Shown: positions 24,618 through 37,201 of the stretch, piece after piece
How the letters are laid out: the number at the start of each line of letters is the position of its first letter
Numbering within the stretch: the stretch's first letter is position 1
From: Myxococcales bacterium 68-20
Lineage (GTDB): Bacteria > Myxococcota_A > Polyangia > Polyangiales > Polyangiaceae
Assembly (NCBI GenBank): GCA_001899635.1
Contig: MKVQ01000026.1
Span: forward strand, 1 to 64,000
DNA length: 64,000 bases
Direction of reading: 5' to 3'
Position numbers and translations under genes: made by a program
Notes under the pieces: model-generated
Databases searched by the model: none
Told to the model about the DNA's origin: nothing
What the model saw: the letters and a program-made list of their open reading frames with translations, nothing else

Positions 24618-26105
24618 ATGCGAATCGCGATCATTTGCACTTACACACACCCGACGCGTCTGCATTCGAAGGAGCCATCCATCATGCAGTCCGCGGTGGG
24701 CGAGTTGCTTGCAGCCCTGTGCCCGGCGGACGCCGAGGTCGAAATTTTCAACGAGAAGGAAGCGGACATACCGCTCGAGCGACACTGGGACCTCGTCTTC
24801 TTCTCTTATCTCCATGCCTACTACGAGCATACGAAGGTGCTCTCGGCGATGTTTCGCGCGAGAGGCATGGTGACGGTCGCTGGGGGGCGCCACGCGAGCC
24901 ACTTCAGCGCGGACTGCGGCAAGTGGTTCGACTCGGTGATCGTGGGCGAGCCGGAGAGCAACGTCCCCGCGCTCATCGCCGACTTCCGGAGAAATGAGCT
25001 CAAGCCGCGCTACGCGTTGCCTCCGGCCTTCGATGCGGTCCCAGCGTATCGATACGACCTCGTCGACTTTTCGAAAAACCGGTATCGCCTTCCCGGGATC
25101 GAGGCGTCACGCGGCTGTCCGTTCACGTGCAACTTCTGCGTCCTCACCGGCTGGGAGAAGTACCGGTACCGGCCGGTTGCGGAGGTCACACGCGACATCC
25201 AGCAGAAGATGCGGTTCAACAAGAACGCATTCGGAGCTTTCGATGATGCCTTCATCTTCCTCGACAACAACCTGGGCGGCTCACCCAAGTACCTTCGAGA
25301 GCTCTGCGAAGCCCTCGTTCCCCTGAAGAAGACCTGGGGGTGTGCGCTCACCTGGAACGTCCTCCAGGACGCAGAGCTCTTGCAGCTGATGTCACGCGCG
25401 GGATGTCGGTACATCTATTCGGGACTCGAGTCGCTCGATCCGGAGTCAATCGCCTCCATGGGCAAGGGGCAAAACCGGTTGAAGGACACACGGAGGACGA
25501 TCCGCCGCGTCTACGAGTTGGGAATATTGATGAGCTCCGGGCTGATCGTCGGCTCGGACGGCGACACGGACGAATATCTCGAACGATTGCCCGAATACCT
25601 GGATGACCTGGGACCTAGCTGCGTCACCTTTCTCGGTATCGTATGCCCCTATCCGGAGACGCCGTTCTTCGAGACCGTAGTCCGGGAGGGGCGCCTTCTC
25701 CCGAACGCGATCTCCCGAGACTTCGACGGCTACACGCTCTGCCATCGACCCAAGCGGCTCGACGTCAGCGCGACCGTCGAACACTTCAAGCGCCTCTGCC
25801 GCCAGATCGGGTCGTTGAGGCGGCTCGCGAAGAACGCCTGGCCGCAGCTCTGGATGAGTAGGGCCCCGCGATACAAGGCAACGATTCTGACCTCTGCGCT
25901 CGAGTGTCGCTCGCTTCGGAATCCGCTCGCCAACCCGGAGCGCACGTTCATCGCAGGGAAGGATCCCGTCGAGACGTGGGACGCACAGCAGATGGTCAAG
26001 CTCGGTATTGCTCAGCAGCGCATCGAGGGGCTGCTCTCGGCCCAGGACAAGGCACTTCTTCGGCCTTCGCTCCGAAGGCCACGTGTCGCGGCCGCGGCGC
26101 CGTGA
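24618..26105 (+). CDS. Radical SAM protein with N-terminal cobalamin-binding-like domain
   Basis: A 495-residue protein. Residues 1-130 resemble the B12-binding Rossmann domain of class B radical SAM enzymes (MRIAIICTYTH, WDLVFFSYLHAYYEH, VTVAGGRHASHF, VGEPESNV). The [4Fe-4S] cluster motif is C167-x3-C171-x2-C174 in RGCPFTCNFC. A TIM-barrel core follows, with FDDAFIFLDNNLGG, RYIYSGLESLDPE and SSGLIVGSDGD. Such enzymes methylate or rearrange unactivated carbons in secondary metabolism and lipid or hopanoid modification. The next gene starts 11 bases after its stop and encodes an alpha/beta hydrolase. The substrate is unknown. Confidence 0.85.
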   Translation: MRIAIICTYTHPTRLHSKEPSIMQSAVGELLAALCPADAEVEIFNEKEADIPLERHWDLVFFSYLHAYYEHTKVLSAMFRARGMVTVAGGRHASHFSADCGKWFDSVIVGEPESNVPALIADFRRNELKPRYALPPAFDAVPAYRYDLVDFSKNRYRLPGIEASRGCPFTCNFCVLTGWEKYRYRPVAEVTRDIQQKMRFNKNAFGAFDDAFIFLDNNLGGSPKYLRELCEALVPLKKTWGCALTWNVLQDAELLQLMSRAGCRYIYSGLESLDPESIASMGKGQNRLKDTRRTIRRVYELGILMSSGLIVGSDGDTDEYLERLPEYLDDLGPSCVTFLGIVCPYPETPFFETVVREGRLLPNAISRDFDGYTLCHRPKRLDVSATVEHFKRLCRQIGSLRRLAKNAWPQLWMSRAPRYKATILTSALECRSLRNPLANPERTFIAGKDPVETWDAQQMVKLGIAQQRIEGLLSAQDKALLRPSLRRPRVAAAAP

Positions 26106-26116
26106 CGGGAACCACG

Positions 26117-27109
26117 ATGACGTGGCGGAAGCGGGGCGCCGACCTCGCCTTCGACGCCGTGCTCGAGGGCCTTCGCTGGATCGTCGCGCACCATCCGGCC
26201 GGCGATCCCGAGCGGCACGGCATCGAGGTCATCAAGCAAGTACCGTATCTACCGAGCGGCGATGCTGCTCACGCTCTCGACATATATGTCCCGCGGAGCC
26301 GCGCCGGCAAGTTGCCCGCCGTGGTCTACATCCACGGCGGGAGCTTTCGCAATCTGTCGAAGGAGCATTTATGGTTCGCCGCGCTCACGTTCGCGCGCAG
26401 AGGCCATGTCGTCTTCAACCTCGAATACCGTCGCGGTGGGGCGCACCGCTATCCGGCGGCCCTGGCGGACGTCTGCGCGGCGGCGACTTGGGTGCAGGAG
26501 CACGGAGCGCGGTTCGGCGCCGACGTGAATCGACTCGTCTTCGCAGGAGAGTCCGCGGGGGCCAACCTCGCCATGGCGCTCGCCGTCGTCTGCTCCTATC
26601 GCCGCGAAGAAACGTGGGCGCGGACCGTCTGGGAAGCATCGGTGACTCCGCGAGCGGTGGCCCTCGGCTGCGGCGTCTTCCAGGTCAGCCGACCGCAGCG
26701 CTTCACGCCCGAGGGCCGTCTCGGTCCGTGGATCTCGGCGTGTTTGCACGACGTCGCCAATAACTATCTGCCCGATCCTGCGGCGGCACCGGGTACGTAT
26801 TCGCTGGCCGATCCGCTGCTCGTCGTCGAAGCCGGCGTGCCGGCGCGCCCTCTGCCGCCCTTCTTCCTCGGCGTTGGGGACCGCGATCCGCTGCAAGACG
26901 ACACGGAGCGCCTCTCTCGCGCGCTCGCTCGGCTCGGGGTCGAGCACGAGGCGAAGCGATACGCCGGCGGCGTGCACGGCTTTCACGTCCTCTTGCCATG
27001 GACCCGCCTGTCGCGCGCGCTCTGGGAAGATCAGTTCGAGTTCCTCGATCGCGCTCTCGCGCGGCAAATTCCAGGCCTCGACGACCCGCTCGATACTCGC
27101 GCGATGTAA
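26117..27109 (+). CDS. Alpha/beta hydrolase, hormone-sensitive-lipase-like
   Basis: A 330-residue esterase/lipase. It has the oxyanion motif YIHGGSF, the nucleophile elbow FAGESAGAN, an acid in GVGDRDPL and a histidine in GGVHGFHV. This layout is that of the HSL/carboxylesterase family. No signal peptide is visible, so it should act in the cytoplasm. The ATG at 26117 is placed by the start of family-like sequence after the radical SAM stop. It is probably co-transcribed with the radical SAM gene and may hydrolyse its product or a related ester. Confidence 0.82.
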   Translation: MTWRKRGADLAFDAVLEGLRWIVAHHPAGDPERHGIEVIKQVPYLPSGDAAHALDIYVPRSRAGKLPAVVYIHGGSFRNLSKEHLWFAALTFARRGHVVFNLEYRRGGAHRYPAALADVCAAATWVQEHGARFGADVNRLVFAGESAGANLAMALAVVCSYRREETWARTVWEASVTPRAVALGCGVFQVSRPQRFTPEGRLGPWISACLHDVANNYLPDPAAAPGTYSLADPLLVVEAGVPARPLPPFFLGVGDRDPLQDDTERLSRALARLGVEHEAKRYAGGVHGFHVLLPWTRLSRALWEDQFEFLDRALARQIPGLDDPLDTRAM

Positions 27110-27111
27110 AC

Positions 27112-27128
27112 CGCCGAGGCGCTCGGCG
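27112..27128. terminator. Hairpin between convergent hydrolase and regulator genes
   Basis: A perfect 7-base stem, CGCCGAG and CTCGGCG, with a 3-base loop begins three bases after the hydrolase stop and ends before the stop of the oppositely oriented response regulator gene. It could terminate both transcripts. There is no T-tract. Confidence 0.45.
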
Positions 27129-27132
27129 TCGT

Positions 27133-27549
27133 TCACCCGTCACTGCGAGCCTCGGCGCCTTCGTCGTGCGACGGCCACATGCGCGCCAGCGTCGTGAACA
27201 GCAGCGGGAGGTCGAGCGGCTTGGCGATCCATGTGGCCGCGCCGATGTTGCGGGCCTCCTCCGCGGGATTGGCGACGCCCGTCATCGCCACGATGGGGAC
27301 CCCGACCAGCGTTGGCTCGGCGTGCATCCAGCGGGCGAGCTCCCACCCGCTCATGATCGGCATCATCAGATCGAGCAGAACGAGCGCGGGCCGGGCTGGG
27401 CCTTGCAGGACGTCTTGCGCTTCCCGGCCGTTTGCGGCGGTGACCACCGGGAACGCGCTCAGGCGCAGCAGCTCCGCCAAGCTTTCACGGAGGTCGTCGT
27501 CGTCCTCGACGACGAGCACGAACCCTGAGCGGCCCGGGTCCGTGTCCAC
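27133..27549 (-). CDS. CheY-like single-domain response regulator
   Basis: A 138-residue receiver domain. Acidic residues EDDDD begin the phosphorylation pocket. The phosphoacceptor aspartate lies in LVLLDLMMPIMSGWE, the switch threonine in VAMTG and the lysine in WIAKPLD. There is no output domain. It starts at GTG 27549, one base after the hybrid kinase stop, so the two are surely co-expressed. The kinase is its likely phosphodonor, or it acts as a phosphate sink for it. Confidence 0.9.
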   Translation of the reverse strand: MDTDPGRSGFVLVVEDDDDLRESLAELLRLSAFPVVTAANGREAQDVLQGPARPALVLLDLMMPIMSGWELARWMHAEPTLVGVPIVAMTGVANPAEEARNIGAATWIAKPLDLPLLFTTLARMWPSHDEGAEARSDG

Positions 27550-27550
27550 T

Positions 27551-30022
27551 TCAAGCCATCCCTTTGCATTCGGGGAACACCACGGTGAACGTACTCCCTC
27601 GGCCCAACTCGGACTGCACTTCGGTGCGGCCGCCCAGGGACGAGACCATGTCCCGTACCAGCGTCAGGCCCAGTCCTACGCCCGCGTGATGCTTCCGCTG
27701 GATCGGCTCGAGTTGCACGAACGGCTCGAAGATCGCGCCGACTTGCTCGGCGGGGACCCCAGGGCCGGTATCCGTGACGCGCATGCGGAATCCGTCCTGC
27801 CCGTGCTGGAGCGAGACCTGGATGCGGCCGTGCTCGGTGTACTTGATCGCGTTGCCGATGAGGTTCGCGAGGATGACCCGCACCGGCTCCTCCCGGCCCG
27901 AGCAGGGCGGGAGAGGAGGCGGCGGCTCGAGCTCGAGGACAAGGCCCTTCTGCATGGCCTGAGGCTGCATGTCCTCGACCACGTCTCCCGCCAAGCGCGC
28001 GAGATCCGTGGGCTCCGCTTCCGTCGGCGAAGCGCCGCTCTTCAAGCGCACGTACTGGAGCAGCCCCTCGAACAGCCCCTGCAGACGCTGCGTTGCGCGG
28101 TCGAGCCGCTGTACGGGCGTTTGCAACCCCTCCGGCACGCCGGCCATCTCCATCAATTTGAGCTGCAGCAAGATGTTGGACAGCGGCGTGCGCAGCTCGT
28201 GTGACACGAGGTTGAGGAAGGCGGTCTTCGCCTCGCTCACCTTCTCTGCCTCGTCCTTGCGCTCGATCAGCTCCGCCGCGAGGCGGCTGACGTCGTGCTC
28301 GCTGCTGGTGAGCGACGACTGAAGCAGCTTGCGCGCGTGGCTGACGCGTAGCCATGTGGCCACGCGCGCGGAGAGCTCGTCCGTGTTGAAGGGCTTCATG
28401 ACGTAGTCCTGGGCCCCGTCCCGCAAGAGGCGCACCCGGCTCTCGTCGTCGGCTTTGGCGGTGAGCACCACCACCGGAGTCGCTTCCGTTTCCGGGTGGC
28501 GGCGCAGCTCGCGAAGGAGCTCGTCGCCGCTTAGGCGCGGCATCATCATGTCCGTGACGATGAGGTCGGGCTCGAGCCGCAGCGCCGCCTCGAGCCCTTC
28601 CTGCCCATCGGCGGCGCATTCCACGTCCCACTCGGCGCCCAACGCCTCGGCGAGGAACCGGCTCATGTCCGGGTTGTCCTCCACCACCAGGATGCGCGCG
28701 CCATGCCCATGACGGGCAGCAGGGCGCGCCTCCGCCGCGCCTCTTTCCAGCTCGGCCACGACTTGGTCTGCGGGGGAGGGGAGTCCTGGTGCCGTGAGCA
28801 GCTCCTTCGTCACTTCTGCACCGGCGGGGGCCTCCAGAGGGAGCTCCACGCGAAACCGCGCGCCGCCGAGCTCAGGTGCAGAGTCCACCTCGATCGTGCC
28901 TCGGTGCGCGAGGACGAACTCCCGTGCGATGCCCAGCCCGAGACCGGCGCCGCCGAAACGCCGCGTCGCTCCACCCTCGACCTGAAAGAAGCGCTCGAAG
29001 ATGCGCTCGCGCAGCTCGGGCGGCACGCCCGGACCACTATCGGCCAATGCGAGGACGGCTCGGTCCGCCACGGCGCGGAGTGCGAGCCGAACGCTCCCGC
29101 CGCGCGGCGTGAACTTGAACGCGTTGGAGAGGAGGTTCAGCAGCACGCGCTGGATCTTGTCGAGGTCGATCGACGCCGGCAGCTCGTCGGGCGTCGTCAC
29201 GGAAAATGACACGCCGTGCTCCTGGGCGATGGCATCGAAGTTGGCGGCGATCTCCCGCGACAGCCGGGCCAAATCGCTGCGCTGGTAGGTGACGGACATC
29301 TTGTTCGCGTCCAACCTGGCGATGTCGAGCAGGTCGTTGACCAACCGCAGCAGGATCCGCGCGTTGCCTTGAGCCATCGTCAGGGCCTCGCGCAGACCGG
29401 GAGGCAGGTCCGGTGTCGCGACCCATCGTTCTAGCGGTCCGAGAATGAGGGTGAGTGGGGTGCGAAGCTCGTGGCTGACGTTGGCGAAGAACTGCGTCTT
29501 GAGCTCGTCGTACTCGCGGAGCCGCTCGTACAGGTGCCGGATCTCGTCGTTCTTGCGAGCCACCTCGGCTTCCACGCGCTTGCGCTCGGTAACGTCGCGC
29601 CCCTCCGGGATGAGGAAGACGACCCTTCCGTCCGGACCGCGCACCGGCTTGATCGACAAGTCCACCGTGATGAGCTCGCGGCCGCCGCCACCGTAGTGGA
29701 CGACCTCGGTGCGGACGAAAGCGCCCTGCGCGGCCTCCGCGATGAGACCGCGCAAGCGTTCCTGCAAGCCGGCCGATACGGTCCACCACGGCGCCTCCCA
29801 GAAGGGCTTGCCGAGCACCTCCTCGGCCGTGGCGCCCACGGCCTCGAGCGCACTCCGGTTGATGTCCAACGTGGTCCCATCCGGGGAGAGGACCGCGACG
29901 AATTCATAGATCTCGTCGAGGACCCGGCGCGCGAGGCCGGGCTTTGGCGTCGCGTCGCGCCCGCGCAGCGCTGCCCGTTCGGTCGGTGCCGTCTCGCGAG
30001 ATCCGTCGCTCGTTTGGCCCAC
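27551..30022 (-). CDS. Hybrid sensor kinase: PAS-HisKA-HATPase-REC-HisKA-HATPase
   Basis: An 823-residue cytoplasmic sensor. A PAS domain spans about residues 32-150 and ends in GRDVTERK. The first kinase core has H184 in FFANVSHELRTPL and an ATPase domain with LLSNAFKFTP and GGAGLGLGIA. A receiver domain (about 442-560) has the phosphoacceptor D491 in DMMMPRLSG. A second kinase core follows with H608 in NLVSHELRTPL, then LIGNAIKYTEHG and GVGLGLTLVRD. Two complete kinase cores flanking a receiver are uncommon. No membrane segment is visible. It is followed directly by a CheY-like regulator gene. The signal is unknown. Confidence 0.9.
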   Translation of the reverse strand: MGQTSDGSRETAPTERAALRGRDATPKPGLARRVLDEIYEFVAVLSPDGTTLDINRSALEAVGATAEEVLGKPFWEAPWWTVSAGLQERLRGLIAEAAQGAFVRTEVVHYGGGGRELITVDLSIKPVRGPDGRVVFLIPEGRDVTERKRVEAEVARKNDEIRHLYERLREYDELKTQFFANVSHELRTPLTLILGPLERWVATPDLPPGLREALTMAQGNARILLRLVNDLLDIARLDANKMSVTYQRSDLARLSREIAANFDAIAQEHGVSFSVTTPDELPASIDLDKIQRVLLNLLSNAFKFTPRGGSVRLALRAVADRAVLALADSGPGVPPELRERIFERFFQVEGGATRRFGGAGLGLGIAREFVLAHRGTIEVDSAPELGGARFRVELPLEAPAGAEVTKELLTAPGLPSPADQVVAELERGAAEARPAARHGHGARILVVEDNPDMSRFLAEALGAEWDVECAADGQEGLEAALRLEPDLIVTDMMMPRLSGDELLRELRRHPETEATPVVVLTAKADDESRVRLLRDGAQDYVMKPFNTDELSARVATWLRVSHARKLLQSSLTSSEHDVSRLAAELIERKDEAEKVSEAKTAFLNLVSHELRTPLSNILLQLKLMEMAGVPEGLQTPVQRLDRATQRLQGLFEGLLQYVRLKSGASPTEAEPTDLARLAGDVVEDMQPQAMQKGLVLELEPPPPLPPCSGREEPVRVILANLIGNAIKYTEHGRIQVSLQHGQDGFRMRVTDTGPGVPAEQVGAIFEPFVQLEPIQRKHHAGVGLGLTLVRDMVSSLGGRTEVQSELGRGSTFTVVFPECKGMA

Positions 30023-30389
30023 AGTCTCCTCTCCGCCGCGGATCGTGGAATCCGCTGGAGCCTGCCTCTGTCACGGAGATTTAGTGCTGGCGATCGGTGG
30101 GGCCAAGCAGAGCAGAGCGCGGGGCATCGGCTGCCTTCGACGAGCCGTACGCGACCACATGCGTAGCGGAGCTCGTGTCGAAAGCTCAGGAGCTCGGCGC
30201 CGCGTCCGAGACAGCGGAGCGTGCAAGCGGGCACCTGTCGTGCGAGCGGCTGCCCGACCACGAGAGGCTCTTCGCAACCCGAGCGACGCGATTGCTCGGG
30301 CCGCGCTCTCGGTGCTCACCTATCGCCGACCGCGATGTGCGGAGCCTCGTGAGACCCGCACGTCGCGTGTGCCGACGCGAGGAGGCCGC
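30023..30389 (-). other. Spacer between carB and hybrid kinase genes
   Basis: These 367 bases lie downstream of carB and upstream of the kinase, both on the minus strand. They should hold the kinase promoter and perhaps the terminator of the arginine operon. I see no gene, strong hairpin or consensus promoter. Confidence 0.35.
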
Positions 30390-33585
<3,196 letters not shown>

Positions 33586-33602
<17 letters not shown>

Positions 33603-34497
33603 CGGCGACCCCTTCGAGCTCGGGCATGCCGAGTGCGAGGTTCAAGTTTCGGAGCGCCTGGGTGGCGGCGCCACCAAGGAGGTTGTCGATCGTGGCGACG
33701 ACGACGGCGTGCCGGCCGTCCTTCGAGACGGAGAGGCCGCCGATCGCGACGTGATGCTTGCCGGCGATGTCGCGCACGAGCGGCGGATCGGCCGAGAGGG
33801 TCACGAGCGGCTCGTCGGCGTACGCGGCCTCGTAGCGACGCGTCAGCCCCTCGTGCGTCTGCGGCTCCGCGAAGCCGACGGAGACCGTGGCGGTGATCCC
33901 GCGGAAGAAGGGGGCGACGTGGGGCGAGAAGAAGAGCCGGCAGCCGAGCTGGCGCGCGACCTCGCGCTCGTGGATGTGCTCGACGAGGGAGTAGGGGAGG
34001 AGGTTGTCTCGCAGCACCTCCGGATCGTTCTTCGGCGAGGGCTTGGTCCCTGCGCCGCTGTAGCCGCTCACGCCGAAGACGGCGGCGGGCCCTTCGAGGA
34101 GCGGGACGAGCGGAGCGAGCGCGAGCTGCATCGCGGTCGCGTAACATCCGGGGTTCGAGATCCGTCGCGCGCCGCGAATGCGATCGCGGAGCCGCTCCGG
34201 CTGTCCGTAGACCCACGTGTCGTCGAAGCGATGATCGGCCGAGAGATCGACGAGGACCGCATCGGGCCGTGTGCGCGCGATCGCGTCGACGTACGCCGCC
34301 GTCGCGCCGTTCGGCAGGGCGAGAAGGTAGGCGTCGAGCTTGGCGGCGGCGATGTCCTCGGGTGAAAGCCCGTCGCGTGCAGACACGGACAGCGCGAGCT
34401 CGAGACCGTCGTGACGCTGAACGAGCTCGACGAGCTCACTCCCGACGTGGCCTCGGGCTCCGACGATTGCGACCCTCATCTTCACGTTGGCGGTCAT
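33586..34497 (-). CDS. argC: N-acetyl-gamma-glutamyl-phosphate reductase
   Basis: A 303-residue NADP-dependent reductase. It has [13 protein letters not shown] for cofactor binding, the catalytic cysteine in [10 protein letters not shown] and the histidine region [12 protein letters not shown]. It reduces N-acetylglutamyl phosphate to the semialdehyde. Starts at 34497 and 34479 are both possible; the second begins directly at the Rossmann strand. It lies between the fused kinase/synthase gene and carB, in step with the pathway. It is somewhat shorter than many ArgC proteins. Confidence 0.93.
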
Positions 34498-34533
34498 TAG
34501 TCGATCGATTCCCGAACCAAAAGGCGCCTTCGT

Positions 34534-35928
34534 TCAGGAGGGCGGCGTGACGGATATGGGCGAGACATCGGCTGTCGCGGCTGCGGCAACGGCCATCGGC
34601 GAGGACGGCGCGTCGTAGAACGTCGCCGGCATCTCGAGGGCGCGCTCGACCGAGCGCTGGATCTCGCCGAAGTCGCTCATCCCGGTCCAGAAGACCCACC
34701 ACTTCTTGGTCTTGTAGAGGCCGTCGGCCTTCTGCGCGTACCAGGCGTTGACGGCGTTGTTCGCCCGCGAGCGCCAGAAGAGCTTGGGCGTCTCGCGGCG
34801 CATGCGCTGCCAGATCGAGCCGCCGATGCCTTCGCCCTGCGCCTCGCTCGTGACCGCGAACTTGTCGAGGTAGGGCACCCCGCCCTCCATCGTGAGGATG
34901 GCCGTCGCGCGGTACGACTCCGCGAGATAGACCCGGTACGGGGCCTTCTCCTCGAAGTACCGCTCGTCGAGCTTTCGCGCGAAGCACTCCTCGAGCAGCT
35001 GACGCATCCGGTCGTTGTCGATCGCGGACCAGTCGTCGTGGCGGACCACCTTCTCGCCGCGACGGACGAGCGTTCCATGACCGCCGTGGGTGAAGAGCTC
35101 CTTCGCGAGGTGCTCCGGCGACGTGATCGACACCGACGACGTCGGCGGGAGATCCGAGAGGAGGGTGTTGATCTCGACGAGCTTCCGCTGCGACTCCGCG
35201 TCGAGCCCAGAGCTCTGGCTGAGCTCGGCGTAGTCCTCGGCGAGGTTCACCGCGGACCGGACGAGGCCCGCGCCGTCGATGAGACCACCCGCCTCGTTGA
35301 GGAAGACGACCTTGTGCGGCTTGAGCGCGAGCGCGATGGCGCGCGCCACGGCGTCGGCGTGGACGACGAGGATCTGCCCCTTCGAGGTCTCGCCGAGCGG
35401 CGCCACGATCGGCAGGACACCGGCGCGCGCGGTCTGGGCGATGGCGCTCTCGCGGACGCCCGTGATCGCGCCGATGAGGCCGAGATCGTGCGTCTCGACC
35501 TTCTTGGCGTCGACGACGCCCGAGGTGAACGGGCGAGCGCGGGTCTCGAGTCCCTCGAGCGCCTCGACGAGGCGGAGGTTGGTGTCGTGGAGGACGCGCC
35601 GAGCGATCTCGAGCGCGGCCGGGGTCATCTTGCGGAGCCCCTTCACGACGGGCGCGTCGACGCCGGCCTGCGCAAGCGCGCGGTCGAGCTGGACGTTACC
35701 GCCGTGGACGACGATCGGGACGAGCCCGACGCGCTGGAGGAACGACATCGACGAAGCGAGCGCGTCGAGCGAGCGGTCGATGATCGCGCCGCTCACCTTC
35801 ACCACAGCGAACTTCGGCGCATCGACGCTCGCGTAGTGCTTGAGGTACTGCTCGACCTCCTTGCGGCTGCCGATGTTGGTGAGGAGCCGGACGATGACGT
35901 CCTGCGTCTCCTTCTCCTTGTTCGTCAT
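34534..35928 (-). CDS. argB: Fused acetylglutamate kinase / N-acetylglutamate synthase
   Basis: A 464-residue protein. An amino-acid-kinase domain spans about residues 30-290: KVSGAIID, IVVHGGNVQLD, ITGVRESAI, VHADAVARAIA and VVFLNEAGGLID. The C-terminal 150 residues form a GNAT-type acetyltransferase of the vertebrate/Xanthomonas NAGS class (LAESYRATAILTMEGGVPYLDKF, AQGEGIGGSIWQRM, NAWYAQKADG). This is the bifunctional NAGK-S architecture that makes and phosphorylates N-acetylglutamate. ATG at 35928 is chosen because the family N-terminus begins there; upstream reading frame belongs to the shadow of the next gene. In relatives it is the arginine feedback target. Confidence 0.92.
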   Translation of the reverse strand: MTNKEKETQDVIVRLLTNIGSRKEVEQYLKHYASVDAPKFAVVKVSGAIIDRSLDALASSMSFLQRVGLVPIVVHGGNVQLDRALAQAGVDAPVVKGLRKMTPAALEIARRVLHDTNLRLVEALEGLETRARPFTSGVVDAKKVETHDLGLIGAITGVRESAIAQTARAGVLPIVAPLGETSKGQILVVHADAVARAIALALKPHKVVFLNEAGGLIDGAGLVRSAVNLAEDYAELSQSSGLDAESQRKLVEINTLLSDLPPTSSVSITSPEHLAKELFTHGGHGTLVRRGEKVVRHDDWSAIDNDRMRQLLEECFARKLDERYFEEKAPYRVYLAESYRATAILTMEGGVPYLDKFAVTSEAQGEGIGGSIWQRMRRETPKLFWRSRANNAVNAWYAQKADGLYKTKKWWVFWTGMSDFGEIQRSVERALEMPATFYDAPSSPMAVAAAATADVSPISVTPPS

Positions 35929-35957
35929 CTTCAAGTCCCCAGGTGAGAGACGTCGAT

Positions 35958-36983
35958 TCAGCCAGACGACGGAGTCGAGGCGAGGCGCTTCATCAGCGCC
36001 TTCTGGACGTGAAGGCGGTTCTCCGCCTCTTCGATGACGAGCGAGCGCGGTCCGCTCACGACCTCGTCGGTCGCCTTCACGTTGCGGCGAAGCGGCAGGC
36101 AGTGGCTGAAGAAGGCGTTGTCGGTGAGGCTCATCTTCTGCGCGTCGACCATGAAGTGCTGGTGGCGATCGCGGATGGGCTTCTCTTCTTCCCAGCGCCC
36201 GAAGTACGGGAGCGCGCCCCAGCTCTTCGCGTAGACCACGTGCGCGCCGGCGTACGCCGACTCGATGTCGTGGCTGACGGTCACCGTGCGGCCGTTCTCG
36301 GCGGCGCTCGCGCGGGCGGCGTCCATGTACCGAGAGTCGAGCACGTACTCGGGCGTCGGGCAGAGGAGCGTCACGTCGAAGCCGAACTTGGCCGCGATGA
36401 TCAGGGCGGAGTTCGCGACGGCGGTGTTGAGCGGCTTCGGGTGGTACGTCCAGGTGAGGACGAGCTTCTTCCCGTCGGTCGTGCCCAGGCGCTCCTTGAG
36501 CGCCAGCATGAGCGCGAGCTCCTGACACGGGTGCGTGATCGTCTCCATGTTGACGACCGGCACCGTCGCGTACTTCGCGAACTGGCGGATCACGAGGTCC
36601 TCGCGGTCATCCTCCCAGCGCTGGAACTTCGGGAACGCCCGCACGCAGATGAGGTCGCAGTACCGGGAGAGGACGCGCGCCACCTCCTCGACGTGCTCCT
36701 CCGCCTCGGCGTTCATCACGACGCCGTCGCGATACTCGATCGGCCAGGCGCCCTTGCCGGGCTCGAGGACGACCGCGTGCCCACCCATCTCGAACACGCC
36801 GATCTCGAACGACGAGCGCGTACGCAGGGACGGGTTGAAGAAGACGAGCGCCACGCTCTTGCCCGCGAGGTGCGCGGGCCGTGCGGTCTTGCGCGTCGCC
36901 TTCAGCTCGGCAGCGTCGGTGAGGATCCCGTCGAGCTCGGAGCGCGACCAGTCGAGAGTGGAGAGGAAGTGGCGAATGGCCAT
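35958..36983 (-). CDS. argF': N-acetylornithine carbamoyltransferase (AOTCase)
   Basis: A 341-residue transcarbamylase. Carbamoyl phosphate binds through SLRTRSSFE, where ornithine enzymes have STRTR. The segments GGHAVVLEPGKGAWPIEY, TWTYHPKPLNTAVANS and HCLPLRRNVKATDE are those of the Xanthomonas-type acetylornithine enzyme, including the lysine in VKATD. It carbamoylates N-acetylornithine instead of ornithine. ATG at 36983 follows a GGAGGAG site nine bases upstream. It is the first gene of the operon, 29 bases before the kinase/synthase gene. This implies that deacetylation occurs after carbamoylation in this organism. Confidence 0.93.
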   Translation of the reverse strand: MAIRHFLSTLDWSRSELDGILTDAAELKATRKTARPAHLAGKSVALVFFNPSLRTRSSFEIGVFEMGGHAVVLEPGKGAWPIEYRDGVVMNAEAEEHVEEVARVLSRYCDLICVRAFPKFQRWEDDREDLVIRQFAKYATVPVVNMETITHPCQELALMLALKERLGTTDGKKLVLTWTYHPKPLNTAVANSALIIAAKFGFDVTLLCPTPEYVLDSRYMDAARASAAENGRTVTVSHDIESAYAGAHVVYAKSWGALPYFGRWEEEKPIRDRHQHFMVDAQKMSLTDNAFFSHCLPLRRNVKATDEVVSGPRSLVIEEAENRLHVQKALMKRLASTPSSG

Positions 36984-37062
36984 CGAGAGGCTCCTCCATA
37001 ATCGGTGCGCGCCGCGAATCAAGCGACGTTTTCGACCACGTGTTCGACGAGCACGCATCGGG

Positions 37063-37175
37063 CCGTCTCGCGGCTCTCGCTCCCGCTCTCCGTCACCCAC
37101 CGGCAGGCTTCTTCGTCGGTCCGCTCGGCTCCGTCTCGCGGCTCTCGCTCCCGCTCTCGGTCACCCGCCGGCAGG
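37063..37175. repeat. 45-base direct repeat, two copies
   Basis: Two copies, 37063-37107 and 37131-37175, differ at two positions and start 68 bases apart. Each begins CCGTCTCGCGGCTCTCG and ends in CCGGCAGG. They lie upstream of the AOTCase gene. They could be part of its promoter region or a local duplication. Confidence 0.8.
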
Positions 37176-37201
37176 AGCGCTGTCGTGTGACGGCTCTTGG
37201 C

